Assembly: GCA_964472905.1 (NCBI GenBank) | Contig: CAYYMI010000052.1 | Location: forward strand, 1-15,815 | Reading direction: 5' to 3' | Source: Hellea sp964472905 | GTDB taxonomy: Bacteria; Pseudomonadota; Alphaproteobacteria; Caulobacterales; Maricaulaceae | Length of the DNA: 15,815 nucleotides | In this document: one piece after another, positions 1 through 7,042 of the stretch | Layout: every line of letters begins with the position of its first letter | How positions within the stretch are numbered: the first letter of the stretch is position 1 | Translations under genes and position numbers: made by a program | The notes under the pieces: generated by a model | What the model was told of the DNA's origin: nothing | Seen by the model: only the letters and a program-made list of their open reading frames with translations | Databases searched by the model: none

Positions 1-72
1 GTTCGGCCAATGTGTTGCGACGACCGATTGAATCCGCAAGCGATTTTAAGACGCTCAGATTACATAATAGTT

Positions 73-123
73 TGCGAACCAGTTTTGCTCGCGGATTTGT
101 TTTGAAGGAATGCTGGCGCCTTA
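73..123 (-). pseudogene. Decayed 5' end of a third QNW/DUF6090-like paralog
   Basis: Read on the minus strand, this stretch aligns with the start of the gene at 144-815, including the TAATG junction. About 42 of 53 columns match, with one 2-nt gap. The ATG is changed to AGG, and the 2-nt deletion shifts the frame just before the conserved block. The block itself still reads K-Q-I-R-E-Q-N-W-F-A, against K-H-I-R-D-Q-N-W-F-A in the intact gene. From the lysine codon onward the differences fall at third codon positions, which suggests the copy was once under protein-level selection. Similarity stops abruptly near base 72, where the transmembrane segment should begin, and a stop follows a few codons later. 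I infer a third tandem copy that lost its start and was truncated by a rearrangement. Bases 1-72 hold nothing I can identify. Confidence 0.6.
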
Positions 124-143
124 GCGGGTCTCTTCTAATTCAG

Positions 144-815
144 CTATGACTGCTTCGCTGCTTTCAACAAGCTTATCAAAGTATCTCGATAGGGATAGTT
201 TGCATAATAAAAAACTTGGAACTGCTCGCGCGCCGTTAAAAGGCTATCCCAATCATAACGAATGACCATGTCTCCGTTTGGATGGTCGGGATTCACGTAA
301 ACAGCTTTATGATATCCGCCCTCGGGCGCAGACACACGCAGGAGAACAATATCAGCATAGGCCTGAAATTCATCGACATTTGCGTGATGCCGTATCAAGG
401 CTTGACGAAGTTCGGGCGACGTTAACTCCGAAAGACTGCCAGATGAAAGTAATTCAACGAGCGTCGTGGATTCAGCAGGACCTGTATTTAAACCACCGGC
501 GCGACGGATTTTCTTGATAAATACCGAGTCATCCTCTGGTTTTACACCATCTCGAATGGCGCCCAAGACATCTCGTATTGCCGACAAGCCTGCCTCATTG
601 TCCTGTTTCGCCTGTTTCATCCCTTCGAGGGTGCTTGAAAACTCTGTATGAAGTTGCTCTAGAACAACCTTTTCGCGTGCAGACGATTTTGAACGCTCAC
701 TCCAATTCGTAATTTGAAACGCGATGAGGATACCGACGACAACGATGAAGAAATCCAGCGCAACGGCGAACCAGTTTTGGTCTCGTATGTGTTTTGTGAG
801 GGAACGCAGGCGCAT
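144..815 (-). CDS. Membrane-anchored hypothetical protein, DUF6090-like (QNW motif), copy 1
   Basis: This 223-residue protein opens with a short basic stretch, the motif D-Q-N-W-F-A at about residues 12-17, and one hydrophobic segment (about 16-37) ending in N-W-S-E. The remaining 185 residues are soluble, charged and largely helical, with no enzyme motif I recognise. This layout is typical of small alphaproteobacterial proteins often labelled DUF6090, whose function is unknown. Its ATG overlaps the TAA of the upstream paralog by one base (TAATG), so translation is probably coupled and the two are one transcript. The pair share the N-terminal anchor strongly but the soluble part weakly, so the tail is where they differ. 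A decayed third copy lies directly downstream. The gene is confidently real; the family name is a judgement from the N-terminal pattern. Confidence 0.8.
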   Translation of the reverse strand: MRLRSLTKHIRDQNWFAVALDFFIVVVGILIAFQITNWSERSKSSAREKVVLEQLHTEFSSTLEGMKQAKQDNEAGLSAIRDVLGAIRDGVKPEDDSVFIKKIRRAGGLNTGPAESTTLVELLSSGSLSELTSPELRQALIRHHANVDEFQAYADIVLLRVSAPEGGYHKAVYVNPDHPNGDMVIRYDWDSLLTAREQFQVFYYANYPYRDTLISLLKAAKQS

Positions 816-1555
816 TAGTATTTTTCCGCTTCATTTCGGAGAGAAGTTTGGAAGGATTCGGCTTCGACTTTGAAAAGCCTTAGCCGTCGCCCGATTGCGT
901 CATAAAAGCCAATTGTATTGATGAACCGATTTCTGAAGGATGAATCACGACACATTTCTTCAAAAGGCTTGCCTAGCTTGAATCCCCAACCCACATAATC
1001 ATCGCTATCGCCCGGGTCGCCGGAGAAATACGCATCCATATCAGGATGGAAATTAACATGGTGCGCATACATGTTTTCATAGTGACTGGTTAATTGTTGG
1101 TGCTCTTCTATTAACCGTCCGGAAAACACTCCGAAGTCTTGCTGAAACTCGACAGTGAGTAGTTCTTGATATCGGCCCTGATCCGCAATCTGATCGAGTG
1201 CAACCGTGGCGAAATTAGGTTGAACATCCTCTATCAAATCAAAAAATATACGTTCGAGCGCGGCCTGACCTTCGGGTGAAGCGTCACAGGCATTAAGGGC
1301 TTCACGCCCCAGCGTCATATCGGCTTTTCCCTTTTTGTAATAGTCAAGTACAACGTCGATTAGTTCCATATTATGGGTAATCTCTTTGTCCAGACGTTCC
1401 AGTGATGCCCGTAATTCGGCTTTCGTGCTTTGGGTGTCATTCCAATTGGCAACCTGAAGGCCGATGAAAACACCGATGACGACTATGGCGAAATCAATGA
1501 AAACCGCGAACCAGTTTTGGTCTTTGACGTGTTTAGATATTCTTCGAAGTAACAT
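815..1555 (-). CDS. Membrane-anchored hypothetical protein, DUF6090-like (QNW motif), copy 2
   Basis: This is a paralog of the downstream gene, beginning MLLRRISKHVKDQNWF, followed by a single transmembrane segment (about residues 15-37) that ends in A-N-W-N. A soluble helical domain of about 205 residues follows. I chose the ATG at 1555 because it lines up with the paralog's start. An in-frame ATG ten codons earlier (1585) has a better Shine-Dalgarno match (AGGAAA, 5-nt spacing), so a 256-residue form is possible. The stop codon shares one base with the next start (TAATG), marking a two-gene operon. The 200 bp upstream, shared with the divergent DsrE gene, should contain the promoter, but I see no convincing -35/-10 pair. 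Function is unknown. Tandem arrays of such proteins suggest divergent copies of one membrane-associated role, which is inference. Confidence 0.78.
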   Translation of the reverse strand: MLLRRISKHVKDQNWFAVFIDFAIVVIGVFIGLQVANWNDTQSTKAELRASLERLDKEITHNMELIDVVLDYYKKGKADMTLGREALNACDASPEGQAALERIFFDLIEDVQPNFATVALDQIADQGRYQELLTVEFQQDFGVFSGRLIEEHQQLTSHYENMYAHHVNFHPDMDAYFSGDPGDSDDYVGWGFKLGKPFEEMCRDSSFRNRFINTIGFYDAIGRRLRLFKVEAESFQTSLRNEAEKY

Positions 1556-1742
1556 GATGCGCCCCAAATCCCTTGGGGAGAACATAGCGCTTTCCTGTTT
1601 TCTGTCTAGGGACCGTTGAGCGTCTTACATTGGGCGTTTTAAGCCTCCGAGCTAACGCCTGCTTTTGCCAGCATAGCGGATAGAACCCCAAAAGAGTCTC
1701 GACAGTCAAGGCCTTGCGCTTTACGTCTATGTAAAATTCATC

Positions 1743-1747
1743 AGGAG
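1743..1747 (+). promoter_or_regulatory. Ribosome binding site of the DsrE-family gene
   Basis: AGGAG lies 5 nt before the ATG at 1753, a strong Shine-Dalgarno match that fixes this start. Confidence 0.75.
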
Positions 1748-1752
1748 TTTTT

Positions 1753-2307
1753 ATGTTGCGTGTTCTGTCTATTTTTCTAATAGCTTTTGTCTTAAGTATT
1801 TTAGCCAGTACGGCTGCGGTAGCGGGGCCTGAAAATTTTCATAAGGGCACAGTCTTTACAGAGTTTGGCGAAATTGCTTCGGTTGAGGCTGATATGACTA
1901 TCCCCAAGCGGTCTAAATTTAAGATATTATTTGATACGGCCAAAGGGGCCAAGGCGGGAGAGGTGAACCGCACTTTGAATAGCGCCGCACGCTTTATCAA
2001 TATGCATGCAGAGGCGGGCATCCCCGAGAAGAATTTAAAGGCGGCTGTGGTCTTTCACGGAAAAGGCTCTTTTGACCTTACCAAAGATGAATATTATTCA
2101 GATAAATTTGAGGGCACAGAAAATGGGAATGCGAGTATTATTAAAGCGCTCACTGATAAAGGCGTTCGGGTTATATTATGCGGCCAGACGGCGGCCTATT
2201 ATGATATTTCGAATGAGGATTTACTCCCCGGTGTTGAAATGGCATTATCCGCTATGACAGCCCATGCCTTGTTTCAGCAACAGGGCTATACGCTAAATCC
2301 GTTTTAG
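1753..2307 (+). CDS. Exported DsrE-family protein
   Basis: The 184-residue product starts with a clear Sec signal peptide: hydrophobic residues 4-20, then A-V-A before G25, the likely signal peptidase I site. The mature part matches the DsrE/DsrF-like fold. A first strand and helix run over about residues 56-90 (KILFDTAKG, then a conserved RTLNSAARFINMH-like helix), and the active-site-type strand VRVILCGQTA contains the only cysteine (Cys143). DsrE relatives in sulfur oxidisers carry persulfide sulfur on a cysteine. Exported single-domain versions are common in Proteobacteria, and their role is mostly unproven. A periplasmic sulfur-carrier or thiol role is therefore inference. No dsr, sox or rhodanese gene is nearby. 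The gene is preceded by a good ribosome binding site and followed after 55 bp by rarA on the same strand. Confidence 0.82.
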   Translation: MLRVLSIFLIAFVLSILASTAAVAGPENFHKGTVFTEFGEIASVEADMTIPKRSKFKILFDTAKGAKAGEVNRTLNSAARFINMHAEAGIPEKNLKAAVVFHGKGSFDLTKDEYYSDKFEGTENGNASIIKALTDKGVRVILCGQTAAYYDISNEDLLPGVEMALSAMTAHALFQQQGYTLNPF

Positions 2308-2362
2308 GCAGGCGTTCTAAAAGAGGGTTGAGCTAGCCCGCCGCCGCGCCTACACCCTTTCC

Positions 2363-3670
2363 ATGTCTGATCTTTTTCAATCTGCGGGTCTTGAGGATTC
2401 TGCGCCGCGGCCTTTGGCGGATCGCTTACGGCCTCAAGTGATTGGCGATGTTGTCGGGCAGGACCACCTCATTGGCAAGAACGGCCCTATTGGACGTATG
2501 CTCGCGAGCGGGCGGATTGCCTCAATGATTTTATGGGGCCCACCCGGTGCGGGGAAAACAACGATTGCGCGGCTTATTGCGGATCATGCAGAGCTGGAAT
2601 TTGTACAGCTCTCAGCCGTATTTTCAGGCGTTGCTGATTTACGCAAAGCCTTTGAAGCGGCTAAGGCGCGGCGCGCAACGGGGCGAGGTACGCTCTTATT
2701 CGTTGATGAGATCCACCGCTTTAACCGCGCGCAGCAGGACGGCTTCCTGCCTTATGTCGAAGAAGGGGTTGTCACTCTTATTGGGGCGACCACAGAAAAC
2801 CCGAGTTTTGAATTAAACGGCGCTTTGCTCTCCCGCGCGCAGGTCTTTGTTTTAAAGCGCCTAGATGAGGCGGCGATTGAAAGTCTATTAAAACGGGCCG
2901 AAGCGGAAATGGGTAAGCCTTTGCAATTAACTGAGGCGGGCCGCGCGGCGCTGATTGGCTTTGCAGATGGCGATGGGCGTTATGGCCTGACACTCGCCGA
3001 AGAAGTTTTTGCGGTGAATCCCAAAAAGCCGCTCGATGCCAAAGGTGTAGCCAAGCTCTTGCAGAAACGCGCGCCCGCTTATGATAAATCCCGGGATGAG
3101 CATTATAATATTATTTCGGCGCTACATAAATCTATGCGCGGCTCTGATCCTGATGCTGCGCTTTATTGGCTGGCGCGGATGCTGTCGGGCGGGGAAGACC
3201 CGCTCTATATCGCGCGCCGCATCGTGCGTTTTGCCTCGGAGGATATTGGGCTGGCTGACCCCACGGCGCTTATGATCGCCAATGAAGCGGAGAAGACTTA
3301 CCGGTTTTTAGGCTCGCCCGAAGGGGAACTCGCTATTGCCCATGCTGTGGTGCATCTGGCGACCGCGCCAAAATCAAATGCCGTTTACGCGGGCTTTAAG
3401 GCAGCTATGAAAGCGGCGAAAGAAACAGGGTCTTTGTCTCCGCCAAAACACATCTTAAATGCGCCGACAAAGCTGATGAAAGATATCGGGTATGGGGCGG
3501 GATATAATTATGATCATAATACTGAAGCAGGCTTTTCAGGGCAGAATTATTTCCCTGATGAAATGGCCCGCCAGAAGTTCTATGATCCTAAAGGCGTAGG
3601 ATGCGAAGCCTCAATTAAAGAGCGTTTGGAGCAATGGGATTTTCTTCGTAAAAAGAGCCAGAATAATTAA
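2363..3670 (+). CDS. rarA: Replication-associated recombination protein A (RarA/MgsA), AAA+ ATPase
   Basis: This 435-residue protein is full length for RarA, a cytoplasmic AAA+ ATPase related to clamp loaders that acts at stalled or gapped replication forks. The N-terminal region has the family's 'ADRLRP...VGQDHLIG' start. Walker A is GPPGAGKTT (residues 59-67), Walker B is FVDEIHRF (about 113-120), sensor 1 is GATTENPSFE (141-150), and the arginine-finger region is LLSRAQ (about R158). The C-terminal tetramerisation (MgsA_C) half contains the expected HYNIISALHKSMRGSDPDAAL and IVRFASEDIGLADP motifs, both visible and intact. It ends with the family-typical segment around FYDPKGVGCEASIKERLEQW. 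The start lacks a clear Shine-Dalgarno: a purine-rich GAGGG sits about 37 nt upstream, too far. Expression may depend on read-through from the DsrE gene. I see no defects. Confidence 0.96.
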   Translation: MSDLFQSAGLEDSAPRPLADRLRPQVIGDVVGQDHLIGKNGPIGRMLASGRIASMILWGPPGAGKTTIARLIADHAELEFVQLSAVFSGVADLRKAFEAAKARRATGRGTLLFVDEIHRFNRAQQDGFLPYVEEGVVTLIGATTENPSFELNGALLSRAQVFVLKRLDEAAIESLLKRAEAEMGKPLQLTEAGRAALIGFADGDGRYGLTLAEEVFAVNPKKPLDAKGVAKLLQKRAPAYDKSRDEHYNIISALHKSMRGSDPDAALYWLARMLSGGEDPLYIARRIVRFASEDIGLADPTALMIANEAEKTYRFLGSPEGELAIAHAVVHLATAPKSNAVYAGFKAAMKAAKETGSLSPPKHILNAPTKLMKDIGYGAGYNYDHNTEAGFSGQNYFPDEMARQKFYDPKGVGCEASIKERLEQWDFLRKKSQNN

Positions 3671-3746
3671 TTCGCTTCCTGCGTGAAGTTCTTTACTTAT
3701 TTGTAATGGTCAGCCTATGTTGCGCCCAACCGGGGGGTTGTCATTT

Positions 3747-3753
3747 AGGAGGG
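3747..3753 (+). promoter_or_regulatory. Ribosome binding site deciding the start of the DUF1508 gene
   Basis: AGGAGGG with 5-nt spacing to the ATG at 3759 is near-perfect. It argues against the in-frame ATG at 3717, which would add 14 residues and has no comparable site. Confidence 0.85.
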
Positions 3754-3758
3754 AAATA

Positions 3759-5939
3759 ATGGCTGATAAGAATTTAGACGAGTATCAATCAAAAAGGTTT
3801 TATTCGACAAATACCAAAGCGCGCCAAAACGGGTTTGCAAAATTCGAAAAAGACGGCGCTTATTATTTCGTACTTTATCAAGGTGGAGACATTGTTCTTA
3901 TAAGCCAAGCTTATAAAGGCATTGCTGGCCGCGATAATGGAATTGAATCGGTCAAGAAAAACCGCCGAGTTGCGAAACGTTATCGCTATGATACCCGCAA
4001 AGGGGGAAAGCACGGTTTTGGACTCTTTGCCGGGAATGGCCAAGAAATTGCTATTAGTCCAAATTACGCATCGAAGGCCGCGGCGGAACGTGTTGCCGGG
4101 CGGTTGAATGGTTCGGTTAAAGCACCCGCGAAGAAAGCGACTTCTGTTAAAGCAAAAGCCACGCCTCAAAAAAGAGTCGTTAAAAAAGCCACTCCTAAAA
4201 AAGCAACTGCAGCTTCAGTGGATCGCCGCGGGGATTATAAACCTCTTAAATTTTATCAAGCTCGTAATGGCGGTGTTAAAGAGGGATTTTCTGGCTTTAG
4301 CGAGGGCGACGCACATTACTTCACCTATAGTGACAAAGGTAAAATTGTTCTAATCTCCGAAAGCTACACATCCAAAGCAGGTCGCGATAACGGTATTGCG
4401 TCGGTTGGAAAAAACAAGCCCATCAAAGAGCGTTATGCTCACCGCAAGCATAAGAATGGAAAACATTACTTTGACCTAAAAGCGGGTAATAGTCAGGAAA
4501 TTGCGACCTCTATTTGGTATGGTTCAGCGGCGGCGGCATTAACAGGTGCAGCCGTGCTCCGTGGAGAGAAGGCCAAATCAAAAACGAAGGCGAAACCCAA
4601 AGCCAAACCACAGGCTAAGAAAGCTGCCTCTGCAAAAACACGTAAAACCAATGACGAAGATAATTACCGTCCTCTGGCTTTCTATAACAAACACACAAAG
4701 GGCCGTAAAAATGGGATTGAAAAGTTCAAAGGTAATGATGGCCTTTATTATTTCGCCGTCTTTGAAAACGGAAAAATTCGCTTAATCTCTGAAGGCTATC
4801 CAACCACAACAGCGCAAGACACTGGCGCGGCATCTGTTACGAAAAATATTAAACTCGAAAAGCGTTATGATTATCGCGGCCCGTTTAAAAATGGAAAATA
4901 TGATTACCGCCTCAAGGCTGGGAACGGCAAAGAAATTGCCCGCTCGATTTGGTATGGCTCTGCCGCAGCGGCTGCAACGGGCGCAGCCTATTTAATGGGT
5001 ACGCGCAAACGCGCTGCGCCAAAACGCAAGAAGAAAATTTCGCCTATTGTAGCCGCAGCCCCGCTTGCCGTTGCTACAAGTGCAGTGCCGGCTATGGCGA
5101 CAAAGGCTGCACCTGTTGTGCCTGCCAAAGCAGCAGCGCCTGTCGCTGCTGCTGCTCCGGCGGCGACTGGTGGTGGATTTGGATGGGGTTGGCTAAAATG
5201 GTTCCTTCCGCTTCTTCTTTTATTGGCCTTGGCCTTTTTTGGTCTTAAATCCTGCAATGAAAATAAAGTTAAACTTGAAGCCGAAGCGGCTGTAGCAGCT
5301 AAAATCGCAGCAAATAAAGCGGCAGCTGAAAAAGCCGCGATGTTAAAAGCTGAAACGGAGGCTAAAGCCAAAGCTACCGCCGCAGCGGCGGCTGCAGCCG
5401 CTGCAAGCGCAGCAGAAGCTGTTGCGCAAACCCCTGAACCTGAACCTGAACCCGCACCGCAGCCCATAGCTGAACCGGAAGTGGCAACACCAACGTCAGC
5501 GGCTTATACGAGCCGGGCTTGCGGCCCATCGGAAATTGGTATCTTTAATGTGCCGAATACAGCGCCTGTTTCTTTGTCCTATCTCGGCAGTAACCCTGAG
5601 TTCGGAGATAGTCACGGGCTTTCGCCGCGCCAATTTTATGAAAAGCTGAATGCACGTTATAGCGCCAGCACATATGATGCAGGCTACCTCGACCACGTCT
5701 TCCGCCAGATCGGATATCCGGGTGGGTTTAAGGACGCTGATGCATCTGTATTCTCAAATGAGACCTTGCCACAAGGCGCTAAGGGATTGTTGGGCTTTGG
5801 TCAGCAACATGCTTATCAATATTCTAAGCTGGATGTCACAAATTCCCGTGATCTTGAAAGCTTCCGCATCCAATCCAGAAATGGCCGCGACATCAACTTT
5901 ATGAAGACTTGTGGTAACTATATGTATACTTGCAACTAA
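3759..5939 (+). CDS. Three-module DUF1508 (YegP-like) membrane-anchored protein
   Basis: The 726-residue protein has a clear modular plan. Three DUF1508/YegP-type modules lie at about residues 14-117, 161-269 and 304-413. Each is a double repeat: a first half with the pattern YYF-x(n)-IxLISxxY and conserved D-x-G, then a second half with AGN-[GS]-x-E-I-A. Lys/Ala-rich linkers separate them. A basic KRKKK stretch precedes one transmembrane helix (about 477-498), followed by an Ala/Glu/Lys coiled-coil-like segment (about 504-556), a Pro-Glu repeat (558-576) and a terminal domain (586-726) with Cys588, Cys718 and Cys725. By the positive-inside rule the modules face the cytoplasm and the terminal domain faces the periplasm, where its cysteines could form a disulfide. 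Modules 2 and 3 share SIWYGSAAAA and are the most recent duplicates. DUF1508 function is unknown, and I do not recognise the terminal domain. A strong terminator follows. Confidence 0.85.
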   Translation: MADKNLDEYQSKRFYSTNTKARQNGFAKFEKDGAYYFVLYQGGDIVLISQAYKGIAGRDNGIESVKKNRRVAKRYRYDTRKGGKHGFGLFAGNGQEIAISPNYASKAAAERVAGRLNGSVKAPAKKATSVKAKATPQKRVVKKATPKKATAASVDRRGDYKPLKFYQARNGGVKEGFSGFSEGDAHYFTYSDKGKIVLISESYTSKAGRDNGIASVGKNKPIKERYAHRKHKNGKHYFDLKAGNSQEIATSIWYGSAAAALTGAAVLRGEKAKSKTKAKPKAKPQAKKAASAKTRKTNDEDNYRPLAFYNKHTKGRKNGIEKFKGNDGLYYFAVFENGKIRLISEGYPTTTAQDTGAASVTKNIKLEKRYDYRGPFKNGKYDYRLKAGNGKEIARSIWYGSAAAAATGAAYLMGTRKRAAPKRKKKISPIVAAAPLAVATSAVPAMATKAAPVVPAKAAAPVAAAAPAATGGGFGWGWLKWFLPLLLLLALAFFGLKSCNENKVKLEAEAAVAAKIAANKAAAEKAAMLKAETEAKAKATAAAAAAAAASAAEAVAQTPEPEPEPAPQPIAEPEVATPTSAAYTSRACGPSEIGIFNVPNTAPVSLSYLGSNPEFGDSHGLSPRQFYEKLNARYSASTYDAGYLDHVFRQIGYPGGFKDADASVFSNETLPQGAKGLLGFGQQHAYQYSKLDVTNSRDLESFRIQSRNGRDINFMKTCGNYMYTCN

Positions 5940-5964
5940 ACGGCGCTTCATATTTTATTTAAAG

Positions 5965-5986
5965 GCCCCAATTTTGGGGCTTTTTT
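5965..5986 (+). terminator. Rho-independent terminator after the DUF1508 gene
   Basis: GCCCCA (5965-5970) pairs with TGGGGC (5975-5980) across a 4-nt loop and is followed directly by six T (5981-5986). Three A lie just before the stem (5961-5963), so the hairpin could also work on the other strand. It closes the plus-strand block, so the next gene needs its own promoter. Confidence 0.9.
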
Positions 5987-6089
5987 GTGAGGTGCTCTCG
6001 CAGTTTTCACGATAAAGTCTCTTGAAATAATTTAAAAAAAGCTCCACTAGCGGCGCAGTTTTAAAAAGGGTGAGCACCAGCTTCGTTTC

Positions 6090-7028
6090 TTGGGTTATTT
6101 CAAAGACATAAGTTTCAAACGCGATGGTATTCATGTCGCGACGACCGGTTTCATTATCCCTATAAATCGTAGTTTGCTGAAAAGCGCATGGGCGAGTTTA
6201 AAAATCTACGGCTACTTTAAAAAACGGCAATTTTTTCATATCTTTTCCGCCCCTAAATCCAATGGGACGCTGGCCTTTCATCCGCAAAACCCGGGACCAT
6301 GGTATAATATTTGGCAAGTCAGCCGATTAGCAAACCTTAAAACGGAAGCTGATTTTAACACAGCGGATTATATTTTTATCTTCGAAGATTCGACACAGAA
6401 TTTATATGATCAAAGTTTTGCGGATCATAGGGATGTTATAAAAGTGAATGCGCGCGTCAACGATATTTCCAAGACCCATGTGGCAAATATTTTCGAGAAG
6501 ACTTTCGGCTATGCCCTGCATATTGACCCTTTGACCTATGAAGGCCCTGCTATCCGTAAATCTGATAATAACGGGACCCATGACGGTATTGTCATAAATT
6601 GTCCTATTGATCAGGATGACCTTCTGCTTGATTGTGTTTATCAACGTCTTGTCGATACGACCTATAACGAGGGAACGAGCGAAGATTGGCGGGTCGCTTA
6701 TGTCCTTGGAAAAATTGCGCTTGTTTATCATAAATATAAGCCGTTGGATGATATGTTCGGCACGCATTATCTAAGCGTCGATGTTTATGATGATCACGAA
6801 GTTTTCTCTGAAAATGAAATTCGCTTGATTACAGAATTTTGTGAAAATATGGGTCTCGATTTTGGCGCCATTGATGTGATGCGCGACAAGCATGATGGCC
6901 GTATCTATATCGTCGATGTCAATAAAACAGGTATGCCTGTATTGTGCTTAAGCCTAAAAACACAAATTAAATGCCAGCAAAAAATTGCGGATGCTTTAAT
7001 ACAGGGGTTGGGTCAACGTTCTGTATAA
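6090..7028 (+). CDS. ATP-grasp-like protein of unknown substrate, start uncertain
   Basis: About 312 residues. The C-terminal half has ATP-grasp features in order: PAIRKSDNNGTHDGIVI (about 153-169, nucleotide-lysine and glycine-loop region), EDWRVAYVLGKIALVYHKYK (about 198-217, the usual 'RV...GK' strand pair), and the metal-binding strand IDVMRD...GRIYIVDVNKT (about 261-280) with Asp276 and Asn278 as likely Mg ligands. ATP-grasp enzymes activate a carboxylate as acyl-phosphate and ligate it to an amine, thiol or other nucleophile; the substrate here cannot be read. The frame is open from 6051, but it has no ATG or GTG before the conserved sequence begins. The TTG at 6090 is the first usual start codon, and no Shine-Dalgarno lies in front of it. 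The gene follows a terminator and converges on the GMC gene with a 14-bp gap. The protein is probably real; its exact start is not settled. Confidence 0.7.
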   Translation: MGYFKDISFKRDGIHVATTGFIIPINRSLLKSAWASLKIYGYFKKRQFFHIFSAPKSNGTLAFHPQNPGPWYNIWQVSRLANLKTEADFNTADYIFIFEDSTQNLYDQSFADHRDVIKVNARVNDISKTHVANIFEKTFGYALHIDPLTYEGPAIRKSDNNGTHDGIVINCPIDQDDLLLDCVYQRLVDTTYNEGTSEDWRVAYVLGKIALVYHKYKPLDDMFGTHYLSVDVYDDHEVFSENEIRLITEFCENMGLDFGAIDVMRDKHDGRIYIVDVNKTGMPVLCLSLKTQIKCQQKIADALIQGLGQRSV

Positions 7029-7042
7029 TTTCAACAGCAAGT

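Noticed and set aside
3..149. Open plus-strand frame of 48 codons entering from the left edge
   Set aside because: It runs antisense through the decayed paralog, matches no family I recognise, and its openness over so short a span is not significant. A gene ending here cannot be excluded.
1632..1660. GGCGTT/AACGCC hairpin between the divergent genes
   Set aside because: A 6-bp stem with a 15-nt loop and no T-run is too weak to call a terminator or operator.
4988..5467. 159-codon minus-strand frame
   Set aside because: It is an antisense product of Ala-rich codons in the DUF1508 gene, giving a Gly/Ala/Ser low-complexity protein.
6070..6111. GTG start in another frame just before the ATP-grasp gene
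   Set aside because: It ends after 13 codons and does not join the ATP-grasp frame.
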